A stretch of 35,184 bases of DNA, from positions 1 through 35,184 of the forward strand of contig JAKPPP010000193.1 of assembly GCA_029547265.1 (NCBI GenBank). Reading direction: 5' to 3'. Made by a program: the position numbers and the translations under genes. The notes beneath the pieces were generated by a model. That model was given only the letters and a program-made list of their open reading frames with translations. It did no database searches and had not been told where the DNA came from. The DNA is from Bacteroidota bacterium. Its GTDB lineage: Bacteria > Bacteroidota > Bacteroidia > AKYH767-A > OLB10. Numbering within the stretch: position 1 is the first letter of the stretch; every line of letters begins with the position of its first letter. Shown here in pieces: positions 14,675 to 23,392 of this stretch.

Positions 14675-15286
14675 TTAATGTCCCGCGGGTGCCATCACCC
14701 CTGCCGGAATCGCCATTTTTAGTCGGTTGACCTCAGGAGGAATCGGACAATTAAAAGCATTACTATATGCGCAATAAGGATTATAACATTGATTGAAATC
14801 GATCGTCATATAATCGCCCGAAGGAATTCGTAAATCGATATATCTTCCTCCGCCATAAGAACCGAATCCGTTTGTTTTATCAGTAAAAGGAAGAAAAAGG
14901 AAATCCTTGTATTCTTCTTGTTGCATTAAAGCTACCGACTGATAAACGTATAATACATTCGACGTATCATCAATCTTAAAAGAAAGCTTAGCGTAAGGAA
15001 TATACTTTTTGAATTTACCTGCAGTAGTTGGAAATGAAACGGTATCCTGATTCGTTAAACGTTCAACCTTTGCATTAACGCGGTATTTTAAATCGACCTT
15101 AAAAAATTGATGTCCCTTGAAGTGAGGAATTTCCTCAGCCGGCAGAGGTGAATCATCCGGATTTTTATAATCAGCATTCAGCTGAGATTGAAACATCTCA
15201 ATTTGGCTGATCGCTGCCGCATCACTTTGGGCATAAGCATTTGATCCTGCGAAAATGAGCAAGACAAGAAAGGTCAGGATGCGCAT
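14675..15286 (-). CDS. DUF1684 domain protein, exported
   Basis: About 203 residues from the ATG at 15286, which gives a clean signal peptide (R-I-L-T-F-L-V-L-L-I-F-A, cut after A-Y-A). An in-frame start further upstream would overlap purS and place basic residues before the signal, so it is rejected. The mature part carries the DUF1684 pattern: F-K-G-H-Q-F-F near the middle, Y-G-G-G-R-Y-I-D-L, and the Cys-rich end N-P-Y-C-A-Y-S with C-P-I-P-P-x-x-N-R-L. Proteins of this family have no agreed function. It is the last gene of the pssA-purS operon; its ATG is four bases after the purS stop. Confidence 0.85.
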   Translation of the reverse strand: MRILTFLVLLIFAGSNAYAQSDAAAISQIEMFQSQLNADYKNPDDSPLPAEEIPHFKGHQFFKVDLKYRVNAKVERLTNQDTVSFPTTAGKFKKYIPYAKLSFKIDDTSNVLYVYQSVALMQQEEYKDFLFLPFTDKTNGFGSYGGGRYIDLRIPSGDYMTIDFNQCYNPYCAYSNAFNCPIPPEVNRLKMAIPAGVMAPAGH

Positions 15287-15290
15287 GAAA

Positions 15291-15542
15291 TTATGCTTGC
15301 TCGAGGCTAAACTCGAAAGTTTCCATGATAGGGTTCGCCAAAAGTTGCTTACAAGCCTGTTCAACTTTTTCGGTAGCGATATCCTTAGAAGCAGCTTCTA
15401 CTTCCAATGAAATTCTCTTGCCGATACGAACATTGCCGATTTCGTGCAGATTCATGTTTTTCATCCCTGCAGATACTGCTCTTCCTTGAGGATCTAAAAG
15501 AGCTTTTTGAGGCATTACGTTGATATGAGCTATGAATTTCAT
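15291..15542 (-). CDS. purS: Phosphoribosylformylglycinamidine synthase subunit PurS
   Basis: An 83-residue protein with the PurS fold: M-K-F-I-A-H-I-N-V at the start, then the V-M-P-Q-K-A-L-L-D-P-Q-G-R pattern and the I-G-K-R-I-S-L-E-V strand. PurS is the small scaffold that joins PurL and PurQ in the fourth step of purine synthesis (FGAR to FGAM) in bacteria with a split enzyme. Neither purL nor purQ is nearby. The ATG overlaps the pssA stop codon (ATGA), so its translation is coupled to a phospholipid enzyme, an unexpected partner. Confidence 0.92.
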   Translation of the reverse strand: MKFIAHINVMPQKALLDPQGRAVSAGMKNMNLHEIGNVRIGKRISLEVEAASKDIATEKVEQACKQLLANPIMETFEFSLEQA

Positions 15543-16261
15543 GTGGTTGGTTTTTTATGCGGAGGATATATTAACGACAAAATTAAGTAATAGACTATAA
15601 TTATTGGAAGTGCAGCATACCTTAATGTCAATAAAAATAACACTGCACCAATTAATAGTAATAATTGAGGTTTAGCGTCTTTCCATGTTAACGACTTGAT
15701 TTTGAACGACAAAAACGGAATTTCAGCTACTAATAAATACGAAGAAACGATGGCGAAAGCGATTAAAAAGGCAGGATTTAAAATTATCGGCGCCAGCCCA
15801 AATTCATCATGATTCAAGATTAGCGGCAATGACATAACCAAGAAAGTGTTGGACGGGGTGTTTAAGCCAATAAAATAAGAAGCTTGGCGGGGGTCGATGT
15901 TAAATTTAGCGAGTCGAAGGCATGAAAATAAGGTAACCACAAACATTAGGTAAGGCAAAATGGATGCCACGGGGCTGCTCATTTCGTTCAAAGCAAACAT
16001 TGTGCGATTAAAAATGAAGAATAAAGTGAAGCCCGGAACCACCCCAAATGTAACCATATCTGCCAGAGAATCAAGCTGTTTGCCCAATTCTGAGTTAGCT
16101 TTTACGAGCCTGGCAACGAATCCGTCGAAGAAATCGAGGATACCGGCGATAACTACCAACAGCAAGGCATTATCGAAATGACCATTAAACAAACTGATGA
16201 TCGCCAAGCACCCGCAAAACAGGTTCATCAGGGTCATCAGGTTGGGTAAATGTTTAATCAT
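15539..16261 (-). CDS. pssA: CDP-diacylglycerol-serine O-phosphatidyltransferase
   Basis: A 240-residue inner-membrane enzyme that joins serine to CDP-diacylglycerol to make phosphatidylserine, the precursor of phosphatidylethanolamine. The CDP-alcohol phosphotransferase signature D-x2-D-G-x2-A-R-x8-G-x3-D-x3-D is complete at about residues 43-68. Six to eight hydrophobic helices surround it. Among family members the N-terminal P-N-L-M-T-L-M-N-L-F-C-G pattern favours the PssA type over PgsA. The start at 16261 is only four bases from a TACCTTTG box. It is the first gene of the operon with purS and DUF1684. Confidence 0.93.
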   Translation of the reverse strand: MIKHLPNLMTLMNLFCGCLAIISLFNGHFDNALLLVVIAGILDFFDGFVARLVKANSELGKQLDSLADMVTFGVVPGFTLFFIFNRTMFALNEMSSPVASILPYLMFVVTLFSCLRLAKFNIDPRQASYFIGLNTPSNTFLVMSLPLILNHDEFGLAPIILNPAFLIAFAIVSSYLLVAEIPFLSFKIKSLTWKDAKPQLLLLIGAVLFLLTLRYAALPIIIVYYLILSLIYPPHKKPTT

Positions 16262-16265
16262 GCTG

Positions 16266-16273
16266 CAAAGGTA
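16266..16273 (-). promoter_or_regulatory. -7 box of the pssA operon, leaderless arrangement
   Basis: On the minus strand TACCTTTG ends four bases before the ATG, so the transcript would begin at or inside the start codon unless a later start is used. Confidence 0.5.
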
Positions 16274-16274
16274 T

Positions 16275-16292
16275 ATTTATCGAACGATAAAT
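16275..16292. promoter_or_regulatory. 18-bp perfect palindrome upstream of pssA
   Basis: ATTTATCG-AA-CGATAAAT, two perfect 8-bp arms with a 2-base centre, lies one base upstream of the pssA -7 box. It occupies the -7/-33 spacer and looks like a repressor operator; the binding protein is unknown. Confidence 0.5.
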
Positions 16293-16420
16293 TGTTTACA
16301 AGATATTCTTTTTGTGTTCTTTAACTTTGAAACTATTATAACCTTTGTGCCTCTCACACAGTATAAGAGATTCGAATAAAAAATACTATTTCTGCCTCCT
16401 ATTCGTTGTGAGTTATCTAA

Positions 16421-17518
16421 ATGACCAACAAACCTATGCAAGTTAAAAAAATTCTTCTTTCGCTTATCGCCGCGGCTATCGTTCCGGGATCACTTTTCGC
16501 ACAGGAAAAATACAGTAATGAATTCCTTTCGATAGGGGTAGGAGCTAAAGCACTCGGAATGGCGGGAGCACAATCAGCAATAGTGGATGATGCCACTGCG
16601 GGATTTTGGAATCCTGCCGGACTTTTAAAAGTGAAAGGCAATATCCAATTGGCAGCAATGCACAACGAATATTTCGGAGGAATCGGAAAGTACGATTACG
16701 GTTCATTCGCTGCACCTATCGATGCTACAAGAGCAGTAGGTGTATCGGTAATTCGATTTGCTATTGACGATATTATTGACTCTACCGATTTGATCGATAA
16801 AGACGGAAATATCGATTATGATCGATTGAAAACATTCTCGTCTGCCGATTATGCCTTCTTGCTTTCATATGCTCAAGCCATGAAAATTAAAGGGCTAAGC
16901 ATCGGAGGTAATGTAAAAATTGTTCATCGTAAAGTTGGAGATTTTGCAAAAGCATGGGGCTTCGGATTAGATTTCGGTGCTCAATATGAAACAGGTAAAT
17001 GGAAGTTTGGAGCAATGGGTAAAGACATTACTTCAACATTCAATGCATGGACCTACAATACCGAAAATTTGCAAGATGTATTCACGCAAACAGGAAATGA
17101 AATTCCTGAAAACGGATTAGAAGTTACACTGCCGAAATTAATTTTAGGAGCAAGCTATAAAACAAACATTACGAAAAAATTAACGGTCACTCCTTCAGTT
17201 GATCTTGATTTGACATTCGACGGGAAAAGAAATGTGCCTATTAAGTCAGATGTAGTAAGTGTAGATCCTAAAGTAGGAATGGAAATCGGTTATGATGATT
17301 TCTTATTCTTGCGTGCAGGAGTGGGTAATATCCAATCAGTAAAAAATATTGATCAATCAACTTCAACAACAGCTCAACCAAGTATTGGAGCAGGAGTAAA
17401 AATAAAAAATGTAACTATTGATTATGCATTAACAAACTTTACAGGAAGTGCGGGTACGTTGTACTCAAATGTATTCTCGTTAAAGTTGAATATTATGCGT
17501 AAGGCAGCAACTAAATAA
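16421..17518 (+). CDS. porV: PorV/PorQ-family outer-membrane protein of the type IX system
   Basis: A 365-residue outer-membrane beta-barrel protein with a signal peptide (basic start, then L-L-S-L-I-A-A-A-I-V, cut after L-F-A). The family opening follows: F-L-S-I-G-V-G-A-K-A-L-G-M-A-G-A with D-D-A-T-A-G-F-W-N-P-A-G-L. PorV (LptO) works with the PorU sortase in the last step of type IX secretion, bringing CTD-bearing cargo to the surface attachment complex. The gene is followed after 38 bp by a C25 protease of the PorU type, supporting this assignment over PorQ. A second ATG five codons in is an equally possible start. Confidence 0.88.
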   Translation: MTNKPMQVKKILLSLIAAAIVPGSLFAQEKYSNEFLSIGVGAKALGMAGAQSAIVDDATAGFWNPAGLLKVKGNIQLAAMHNEYFGGIGKYDYGSFAAPIDATRAVGVSVIRFAIDDIIDSTDLIDKDGNIDYDRLKTFSSADYAFLLSYAQAMKIKGLSIGGNVKIVHRKVGDFAKAWGFGLDFGAQYETGKWKFGAMGKDITSTFNAWTYNTENLQDVFTQTGNEIPENGLEVTLPKLILGASYKTNITKKLTVTPSVDLDLTFDGKRNVPIKSDVVSVDPKVGMEIGYDDFLFLRAGVGNIQSVKNIDQSTSTTAQPSIGAGVKIKNVTIDYALTNFTGSAGTLYSNVFSLKLNIMRKAATK

Positions 17519-17556
17519 AGTTAACAGTTTCGGGACTGTAATTAAAAACTTTTATC

Positions 17557-20500
17557 ATGCGTAAATTTTACCTCTTATCTGTTTTAATGTTAATGGCATT
17601 GTGCAATGTAAATGCGCAAGTCTACAACAATGAATGGATTTCATTTGTAAGCGGACAAGATTATTCCAATCAACAATATTTCAGAATGAATATCTGGAAG
17701 AAAGGAATTTTTAAAGTAACCTATAGTGATTTGCAGAATTACGGAATTCCTGTGAATTCATGGTTTAGTCCGGATAGATATCAAATATTCCACGATGGAA
17801 AAGAGCAGTTTATTAATGTAGTAGACGTAGATCAGAACGGAATTTTTAACACAGGCGATTATATTGAGTTTTTCGGAGATAAAAATGATGGAACATTTGA
17901 TGCGCAGATTTATGATGCGCCAACATCTCAACCAAATCCGTATCAAAGTTTGTTTAATGATACTGCCGCCTATTTCTTGACATATAATTTATCGTCAGCT
18001 ACTAATAAGAGGATGATTGTAGAGAATGATCAAAATTTCGGGTTATATCCTACTGTTCCGTATTTACGATCAAAGGAAGTACGCGTGTCGGATGCAGAAT
18101 ACAATATCGCGTTTAGAGATGGAAACAAAATCGCCGATAATAGCTATATGATGGGCGAGGGATGGTATTTTAATAAAATAGCATATGGTAGTCAAAACAG
18201 TTTTACATTTAATACCAATAAGCTTAATGTAGGAGTAAATCCTCCTCAAGTAAGTATAGCAATGATGGGGGCCAATGCCCTTTCACATCCTTATACAGTA
18301 TCAGTAAATGGATCCACTATCGGGAATTTTTTATTCTATGGATATGATTTAAACAACCAAACTATTCCTGTTAATAATGCGCCGGTGAACGGACAAGTAG
18401 TCATTAACATTATTCCTGACGATGACGTTACCAATCCGATTAACGAAAATTACATGAATACAGGGTATATTCGTTTTGAGTATGATAGGTCAACAGATTT
18501 TACATCAGAAACATTCCCGCAGGAATTGTATCTGAATCCACAAGGATCTAAAGCAACAATTAATTTTTCGAATACAGGATTGACAAATCCCAAAGTCTAT
18601 GTTGTTGGAAGTGATACAATAAGAATTATTTCGGTTTTAAATAGTGGAGGTAATTTTAGTGCGGTAATTCCGGCTTATACAGAGGAGCAAAAAATTTACA
18701 TCATAAACAATAATCAAGCATTTGCTTTTAACGGTAATATTACGATTGAACCAGTAAATCGCGATCCTGATCCTGCAAAATACGCACGTTTTAATAATTT
18801 CTTAGAGCAAGGAATGAATGCCGATTTTCTTATTGTATCAAATAAAGCAATATGGACTAGCGCTAAAGATTATGCTTCATATCGTGCAACAAAAGGATAT
18901 AGTCCGCTTTTAGCAGATGTGAATGAATTATACGATCAGTATGCATGGGGAATCAGAAAACATCCGCAAGCTATACGGTCTTTTGCTGATCAATTAATCG
19001 ATTTAGCTGTTGCTCCACCAAAATATTTATTGTTATTGGGAAAAGGAGTTATGATTACAGATAGTAAATCCGGTACAGGATATGGATTGAACTTAGTTCC
19101 GACTTGGGGAGAGCCGGCTTCCGATCAACTTTTTACTGCTCACTTAAACACCAATGAGTATAAAACAGAAATAGCCACAGGACGTGTTTCTGCACAATCG
19201 GATGCCGATGTTACTGCATATTTAAATAAGTTAATTGAATTTGAAAACAATCAACTTCAACCTCCCGCATTATGGATGAAAAATGTATTGCACTTTGGTG
19301 GAGGATCTAATCAAGATGAACAAGATATTCTTTCCGCTAAGTTACATACTTATGCAGAGTTAATAGAAGACACATTGTTTGGAGGAAACGTTTATACGTT
19401 TTTGAAAAATTCAAATGCGCCGATTCAAATTAACCAAAGTGAATACTTGCAAGCTTTAATTGATTCGGGTTGTACAATGATGACGTTCTACGGACATGCT
19501 GCCGGAACTTCATTCGATAATAGTACTGATGCCCCTGAAAATTATAGCAACAAAGGAAGATATCCCGTTGTGCTTGCTCAGAGCTGTTTTGTAGGTGACA
19601 TTTTTACAACTCAAAAATTATTAAACGAAAGATTTGTATTAACTCCTGATAAAGCAGCTATCGGATTTATTGCGGTGCCTGATAAAGGAATTATTGAAGA
19701 ACTCGATACATACTCATCGGAATTACATCAACAAATGTTCCGTACGTCTTACGGTAAAGGTGTTGCTGAGAGTATGAAACGAACAATAGCCAATGTGATG
19801 TCATCAAATGCAGGATACAAAAATGTATGTATGAGTATGACGCTGCATGGTGATCCTGCAATTAAAATGAATCAATTTGAATTGCCTGATTATTCAGTAG
19901 ATAATTCAAGTATTTCATTTGAACCCTCAGTAGTTACTACAGAAGTTGATTCGTTTAAAGTAAAAATAGCGGTTACCAATCTTGGCGAAAACACAAATCA
20001 ATCGATGAGTATTTTGTTTAGTCGTACTATGCCCGACGGAATTACAAAACATGATACCATCATTCAAGTACCTTACGTTACATACCGCGATACATTTGAA
20101 GTAAAACTCCCGGTTGATTTTAAAGATGGTGCGGGATTAAATACTTTCCAAGTCACTGTCGACAATTACAATGATGTTGCAGAGTTGAATGAGTCGAGTA
20201 ATAACGTAGCAACAACAACATTGCAAATTACATCAACAGATATTAATCCAGTTTATCCACAGGAATATGCTATCATTCCAACATCTTCAGTAACATTAAA
20301 AGCAACAACTGCAAATCTGTTCGCCGCACCTAAAAATTATCGATTCGAACTTGATACTTCCGCAGTATTTTCTAGTCCATCGAAAATTTCAGGAGTAGTA
20401 GCCAATGCTTTTGGTGTTGTTAGTTGGACACCTAACATAGCACTTGCCGATAGTGAAGTATATTATTGGAGAGTTGCTAACGATTCAATCATGAATCCTG

Positions 20501-22587
20501 ATACTTCTATCTCTAATGACTTTCAGTGGAAGCAAAGCTCATTTATGTATAAGCAAGGGATTACAGGTTGGTCGCAAGCCGATTATCCTCAATTTAGTAA
20601 AGATGATTTAACGAATATGTTTCGTCATGATGCAACACGTTATTTTGAATATGTCTCATCGCAGTTTGCTTTAACTATGACGCATGTGGATACTCGTCCT
20701 TCCTATGAAATTAATGGGTCGAATATGGATTATGGCGGCTGTAATTATATGCCTCAAATTGCTGTGGCAGTTTTAGATTCTGTCGACTTTGAACATCCAT
20801 GGCAAACCGATTCATGTATTCGTTATTATGGAAATTATAATTATTTTAATTGTAATACATTCCAAGGATGTAATAGACCTCGTCCCGATAAATTCTTCTT
20901 GTTTAACACTGCCGTTCAATCGCAAACCGATAGCTTAATAAGCATGATTACAAATAAAATTCCTGATGGTGATTATTTGTTAAGCTGGACAGTTTTCGGA
21001 GTAGGTTTTGATACTTTGGCTGATTTGAAAGCCGGTTTTGCGAATCTTGGAGTATCTCAGTATAGTACATTGACGAATGCTGATAAATACATGTTGTTTA
21101 TGAAGAAAGGAGACCCTTCGTCTATTATCTTCAAAAAAGGAATATTCCCTACAGAGGACTTGCGAATCGATTATGCTTTGCAACGTGATTGGGATAAAGG
21201 ATTTTATACATCCACTAAAATTGGTCCTTCAACAGGATGGACAAGTGTTCATTGGGATTATGCTTCAACAGAAACAGGATTCACTCCTGATTCTGTCTTG
21301 TTGAATGTGTATGGCGTTAATACCACCGGCCAAGAAATTTTATTGATGAGCGGAATAACACAAAGTCAAAAAGATTTTGCAATTAACTCAATTGATGCAG
21401 CGCAATATCCTTATTTGAAATTGAAGATGTATACCGAAGATTTAATTAATCGTACACCTCCTCAACTGGTGAAATGGCAAGTTTATTATTCGCCGGTGCC
21501 TGAAGGAACATTAAATACGAAGTATTATTCTTTTGTTAGTGATACTGTACAAGAAGGCGAAAAAGTAACTTTCAACATGGCATTTGAGAATATTAGCAGT
21601 GTTGATATGGATACATTATTGGTCGATTACTATTTGTTCGATCAGAATAATGTGCGTCGCGATTTAGCAACAGTTCGTTTGAATAGACCGTTAGCAGCTG
21701 GTGATACTGTAATGACAGGAATATCATTTAGCACAAGAGATTTTTTAGGTGATAATGTACTGTGGATTGAAGCAAATCCACGTAATGATCAACCGGAGCA
21801 GTATCATTTTAATAACTTGGCAAATGTTCGTTTCCATGTGACTAGGGATATAACTAATCCTTTGTTAGATGTTACTTTTGATGGGACACATATTTTGAAT
21901 GGCGATATCGTCTCTGCTCGTCCGAATGTAACAATGCAATTGCTCGATGAAAATAAATTCATTGCACTCAATGATACAGGCAATTTTAGAGTAACATTAA
22001 CTGCTCCTGATGGAGTAATATCCTATTTGCATTTTGAGCCTGTTTCAGGTACTACTACGTCTTCCGATCTTTTGAAATGGATTCCTGCTTCACTTCCGAA
22101 AAACAGCTTCCGTATCGACTATAATCCGTTGTTAACTAAAGATGGTGTTTATGAGTTGACTGTTCAAGCAAAAGATGAGTCAGGTAATTTAAGTGGAGCT
22201 CTTGATTATAAAATTCAATTCGAAGTGGTGAACAAAAGTTCAATTACTGAAGTTGTGAATTATCCGAATCCTTTTAGTACATCAACACGATTTGTGTTTG
22301 TGTTAACAGGAAGTGAAATCCCTGATGACTTCCGTATTCGCATCATGACAGTTACCGGAAAGATTGTACGTGAAATTACGCGACAAGAAATTGGTGATAT
22401 TCATATCGGACGAAATATTTCAGAATATGCTTGGGATGGTAAAGACGAGTTTGGTGATCAATTAGCAAACGGAGTTTATCTCTATCGCGTTTACACAGGC
22501 ATCAACGGATCAGAAATTGAAAAGAAAGAAACCGCACTCGACGCCTACTTCAAAAAAGGTTGGGGTAAGATGTATTTGATGAGATAA
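17557..22587 (+). CDS. Gingipain-like C25 protease, PorU2-type type IX sortase candidate
   Basis: A 1676-residue exported protein. Residues 1-20 are a signal peptide, followed by beta-rich N-terminal domains. A peptidase C25 domain spans about residues 420-790, with the catalytic pair His647 (F-Y-G-H-A-A-G) and Cys677 (A-Q-S-C-F-V-G-D). A CARDB-like beta-sandwich follows (about 800-890), then further long beta-rich modules and a C-terminal FlgD-like domain (from N-Y-P-N-P-F near 1567 to N-G-V-Y-L-Y-R-V-Y). PorU proteins cleave the secretion signal from type IX cargo and attach it to lipopolysaccharide. At 1676 residues this is longer than classical PorU (about 1100-1300) and resembles the forms called PorU2. 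The neighbouring porV supports a sortase role. A secreted gingipain-like protease is the alternative. Confidence 0.85.
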   Translation: MRKFYLLSVLMLMALCNVNAQVYNNEWISFVSGQDYSNQQYFRMNIWKKGIFKVTYSDLQNYGIPVNSWFSPDRYQIFHDGKEQFINVVDVDQNGIFNTGDYIEFFGDKNDGTFDAQIYDAPTSQPNPYQSLFNDTAAYFLTYNLSSATNKRMIVENDQNFGLYPTVPYLRSKEVRVSDAEYNIAFRDGNKIADNSYMMGEGWYFNKIAYGSQNSFTFNTNKLNVGVNPPQVSIAMMGANALSHPYTVSVNGSTIGNFLFYGYDLNNQTIPVNNAPVNGQVVINIIPDDDVTNPINENYMNTGYIRFEYDRSTDFTSETFPQELYLNPQGSKATINFSNTGLTNPKVYVVGSDTIRIISVLNSGGNFSAVIPAYTEEQKIYIINNNQAFAFNGNITIEPVNRDPDPAKYARFNNFLEQGMNADFLIVSNKAIWTSAKDYASYRATKGYSPLLADVNELYDQYAWGIRKHPQAIRSFADQLIDLAVAPPKYLLLLGKGVMITDSKSGTGYGLNLVPTWGEPASDQLFTAHLNTNEYKTEIATGRVSAQSDADVTAYLNKLIEFENNQLQPPALWMKNVLHFGGGSNQDEQDILSAKLHTYAELIEDTLFGGNVYTFLKNSNAPIQINQSEYLQALIDSGCTMMTFYGHAAGTSFDNSTDAPENYSNKGRYPVVLAQSCFVGDIFTTQKLLNERFVLTPDKAAIGFIAVPDKGIIEELDTYSSELHQQMFRTSYGKGVAESMKRTIANVMSSNAGYKNVCMSMTLHGDPAIKMNQFELPDYSVDNSSISFEPSVVTTEVDSFKVKIAVTNLGENTNQSMSILFSRTMPDGITKHDTIIQVPYVTYRDTFEVKLPVDFKDGAGLNTFQVTVDNYNDVAELNESSNNVATTTLQITSTDINPVYPQEYAIIPTSSVTLKATTANLFAAPKNYRFELDTSAVFSSPSKISGVVANAFGVVSWTPNIALADSEVYYWRVANDSIMNPDTSISNDFQWKQSSFMYKQGITGWSQADYPQFSKDDLTNMFRHDATRYFEYVSSQFALTMTHVDTRPSYEINGSNMDYGGCNYMPQIAVAVLDSVDFEHPWQTDSCIRYYGNYNYFNCNTFQGCNRPRPDKFFLFNTAVQSQTDSLISMITNKIPDGDYLLSWTVFGVGFDTLADLKAGFANLGVSQYSTLTNADKYMLFMKKGDPSSIIFKKGIFPTEDLRIDYALQRDWDKGFYTSTKIGPSTGWTSVHWDYASTETGFTPDSVLLNVYGVNTTGQEILLMSGITQSQKDFAINSIDAAQYPYLKLKMYTEDLINRTPPQLVKWQVYYSPVPEGTLNTKYYSFVSDTVQEGEKVTFNMAFENISSVDMDTLLVDYYLFDQNNVRRDLATVRLNRPLAAGDTVMTGISFSTRDFLGDNVLWIEANPRNDQPEQYHFNNLANVRFHVTRDITNPLLDVTFDGTHILNGDIVSARPNVTMQLLDENKFIALNDTGNFRVTLTAPDGVISYLHFEPVSGTTTSSDLLKWIPASLPKNSFRIDYNPLLTKDGVYELTVQAKDESGNLSGALDYKIQFEVVNKSSITEVVNYPNPFSTSTRFVFVLTGSEIPDDFRIRIMTVTGKIVREITRQEIGDIHIGRNISEYAWDGKDEFGDQLANGVYLYRVYTGINGSEIEKKETALDAYFKKGWGKMYLMR

Positions 22588-22625
22588 AAAAAAGAGGGAA
22601 GTAAAATTTACTTCCCTCTTTTTTT
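22587..22625. terminator. Bidirectional terminator between the C25 protease and the convergent gene
   Basis: A long stem, AAAAGAGGGAAGTAA against TTACTTCCCTCTTTT, with a 3-base loop and A/T runs on both sides. It overlaps the end of the protease gene and directly abuts the 3' end of the minus-strand gene. Confidence 0.9.
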
Positions 22626-23379
22626 ACCATAATGAGATGCCTCCTCCAAAACTAAAAGTCTTTGCTCGCGTTTCTACTCCATAAATGACTCCATACAGCG
22701 AACTCTCTCGAACTACAGATGCGTAATGAGCAGACAGATAAAATTTTTCACTTACAATATATTTTGCTTTTAAGTCAAACCCATGAAAGGAATAATCAAC
22801 ACCGGAAGTTTCAATTGAAGGAGTAGGGCGATTCATTAAATATGACACTTCGTAGCCTAAATTTTTGAATACTCCGAATACTCCGATTTTATGATATCCG
22901 TATGATGCCGATTTTCCGCTTCCAACGCCAACGTCAGAATAAAAATTCCCCATTTCTTCAGAGGTTCTAACCCATCTAATTCCTGCTATCTGCCCATCTC
23001 CATATTCATAACTTGCTTGTGCCCCATATCCAGCCCACATTCTGAAATTAATTGTTCCGTTTTTTACTGCCTCTCCTTCATCATATCCTTTTTCTGATGC
23101 ATAGCCGGCCCCAACTCCCATCGTGAGCGCATCTCCGAACCTAAATTTATGTCTCTTTTTAGCGGATGCAATTGCGTCTATCAAAGAACCGGTCATTTCA
23201 CACATCGTTAATCCAAAGCTATTAGAGATAAACGAATTTTTTGTGTCTTTCCCTTTACTTCCATCTGTTAGGTGGTTGAAATATAATCCCAATTCAACGG
23301 AGTTGTATCCGGTTATATCCGGTTGGGCACTTGCAGAGATTGAAGCAAATAGAAATGTAATTATTACAGCTGTTTTCAT
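22624..23379 (-). CDS. Hypothetical outer-membrane beta-barrel protein
   Basis: About 251 residues from the ATG at 23379, which gives a signal peptide (M-K-T-A-V-I-I-T-F-L-F-A-S-I-S-A-S-A, cut before Q). A longer in-frame start would overlap the preceding gene and spoil the signal. The mature part has many short strands with alternating Tyr/Gly and polar residues and ends in I-S-L-W. The terminal aromatic residue is the outer-membrane barrel signature. I do not recognise the family. A middle segment near residue 70 (S-L-I-D-A-I-A-S-A-K-K-R) is helical and basic, unlike the rest. It starts 13 bp after the upstream gene, so the two form an operon. Confidence 0.7.
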   Translation of the reverse strand: MKTAVIITFLFASISASAQPDITGYNSVELGLYFNHLTDGSKGKDTKNSFISNSFGLTMCEMTGSLIDAIASAKKRHKFRFGDALTMGVGAGYASEKGYDEGEAVKNGTINFRMWAGYGAQASYEYGDGQIAGIRWVRTSEEMGNFYSDVGVGSGKSASYGYHKIGVFGVFKNLGYEVSYLMNRPTPSIETSGVDYSFHGFDLKAKYIVSEKFYLSAHYASVVRESSLYGVIYGVETRAKTFSFGGGISLW

Positions 23380-23392
23380 GTTTTTTATAATC

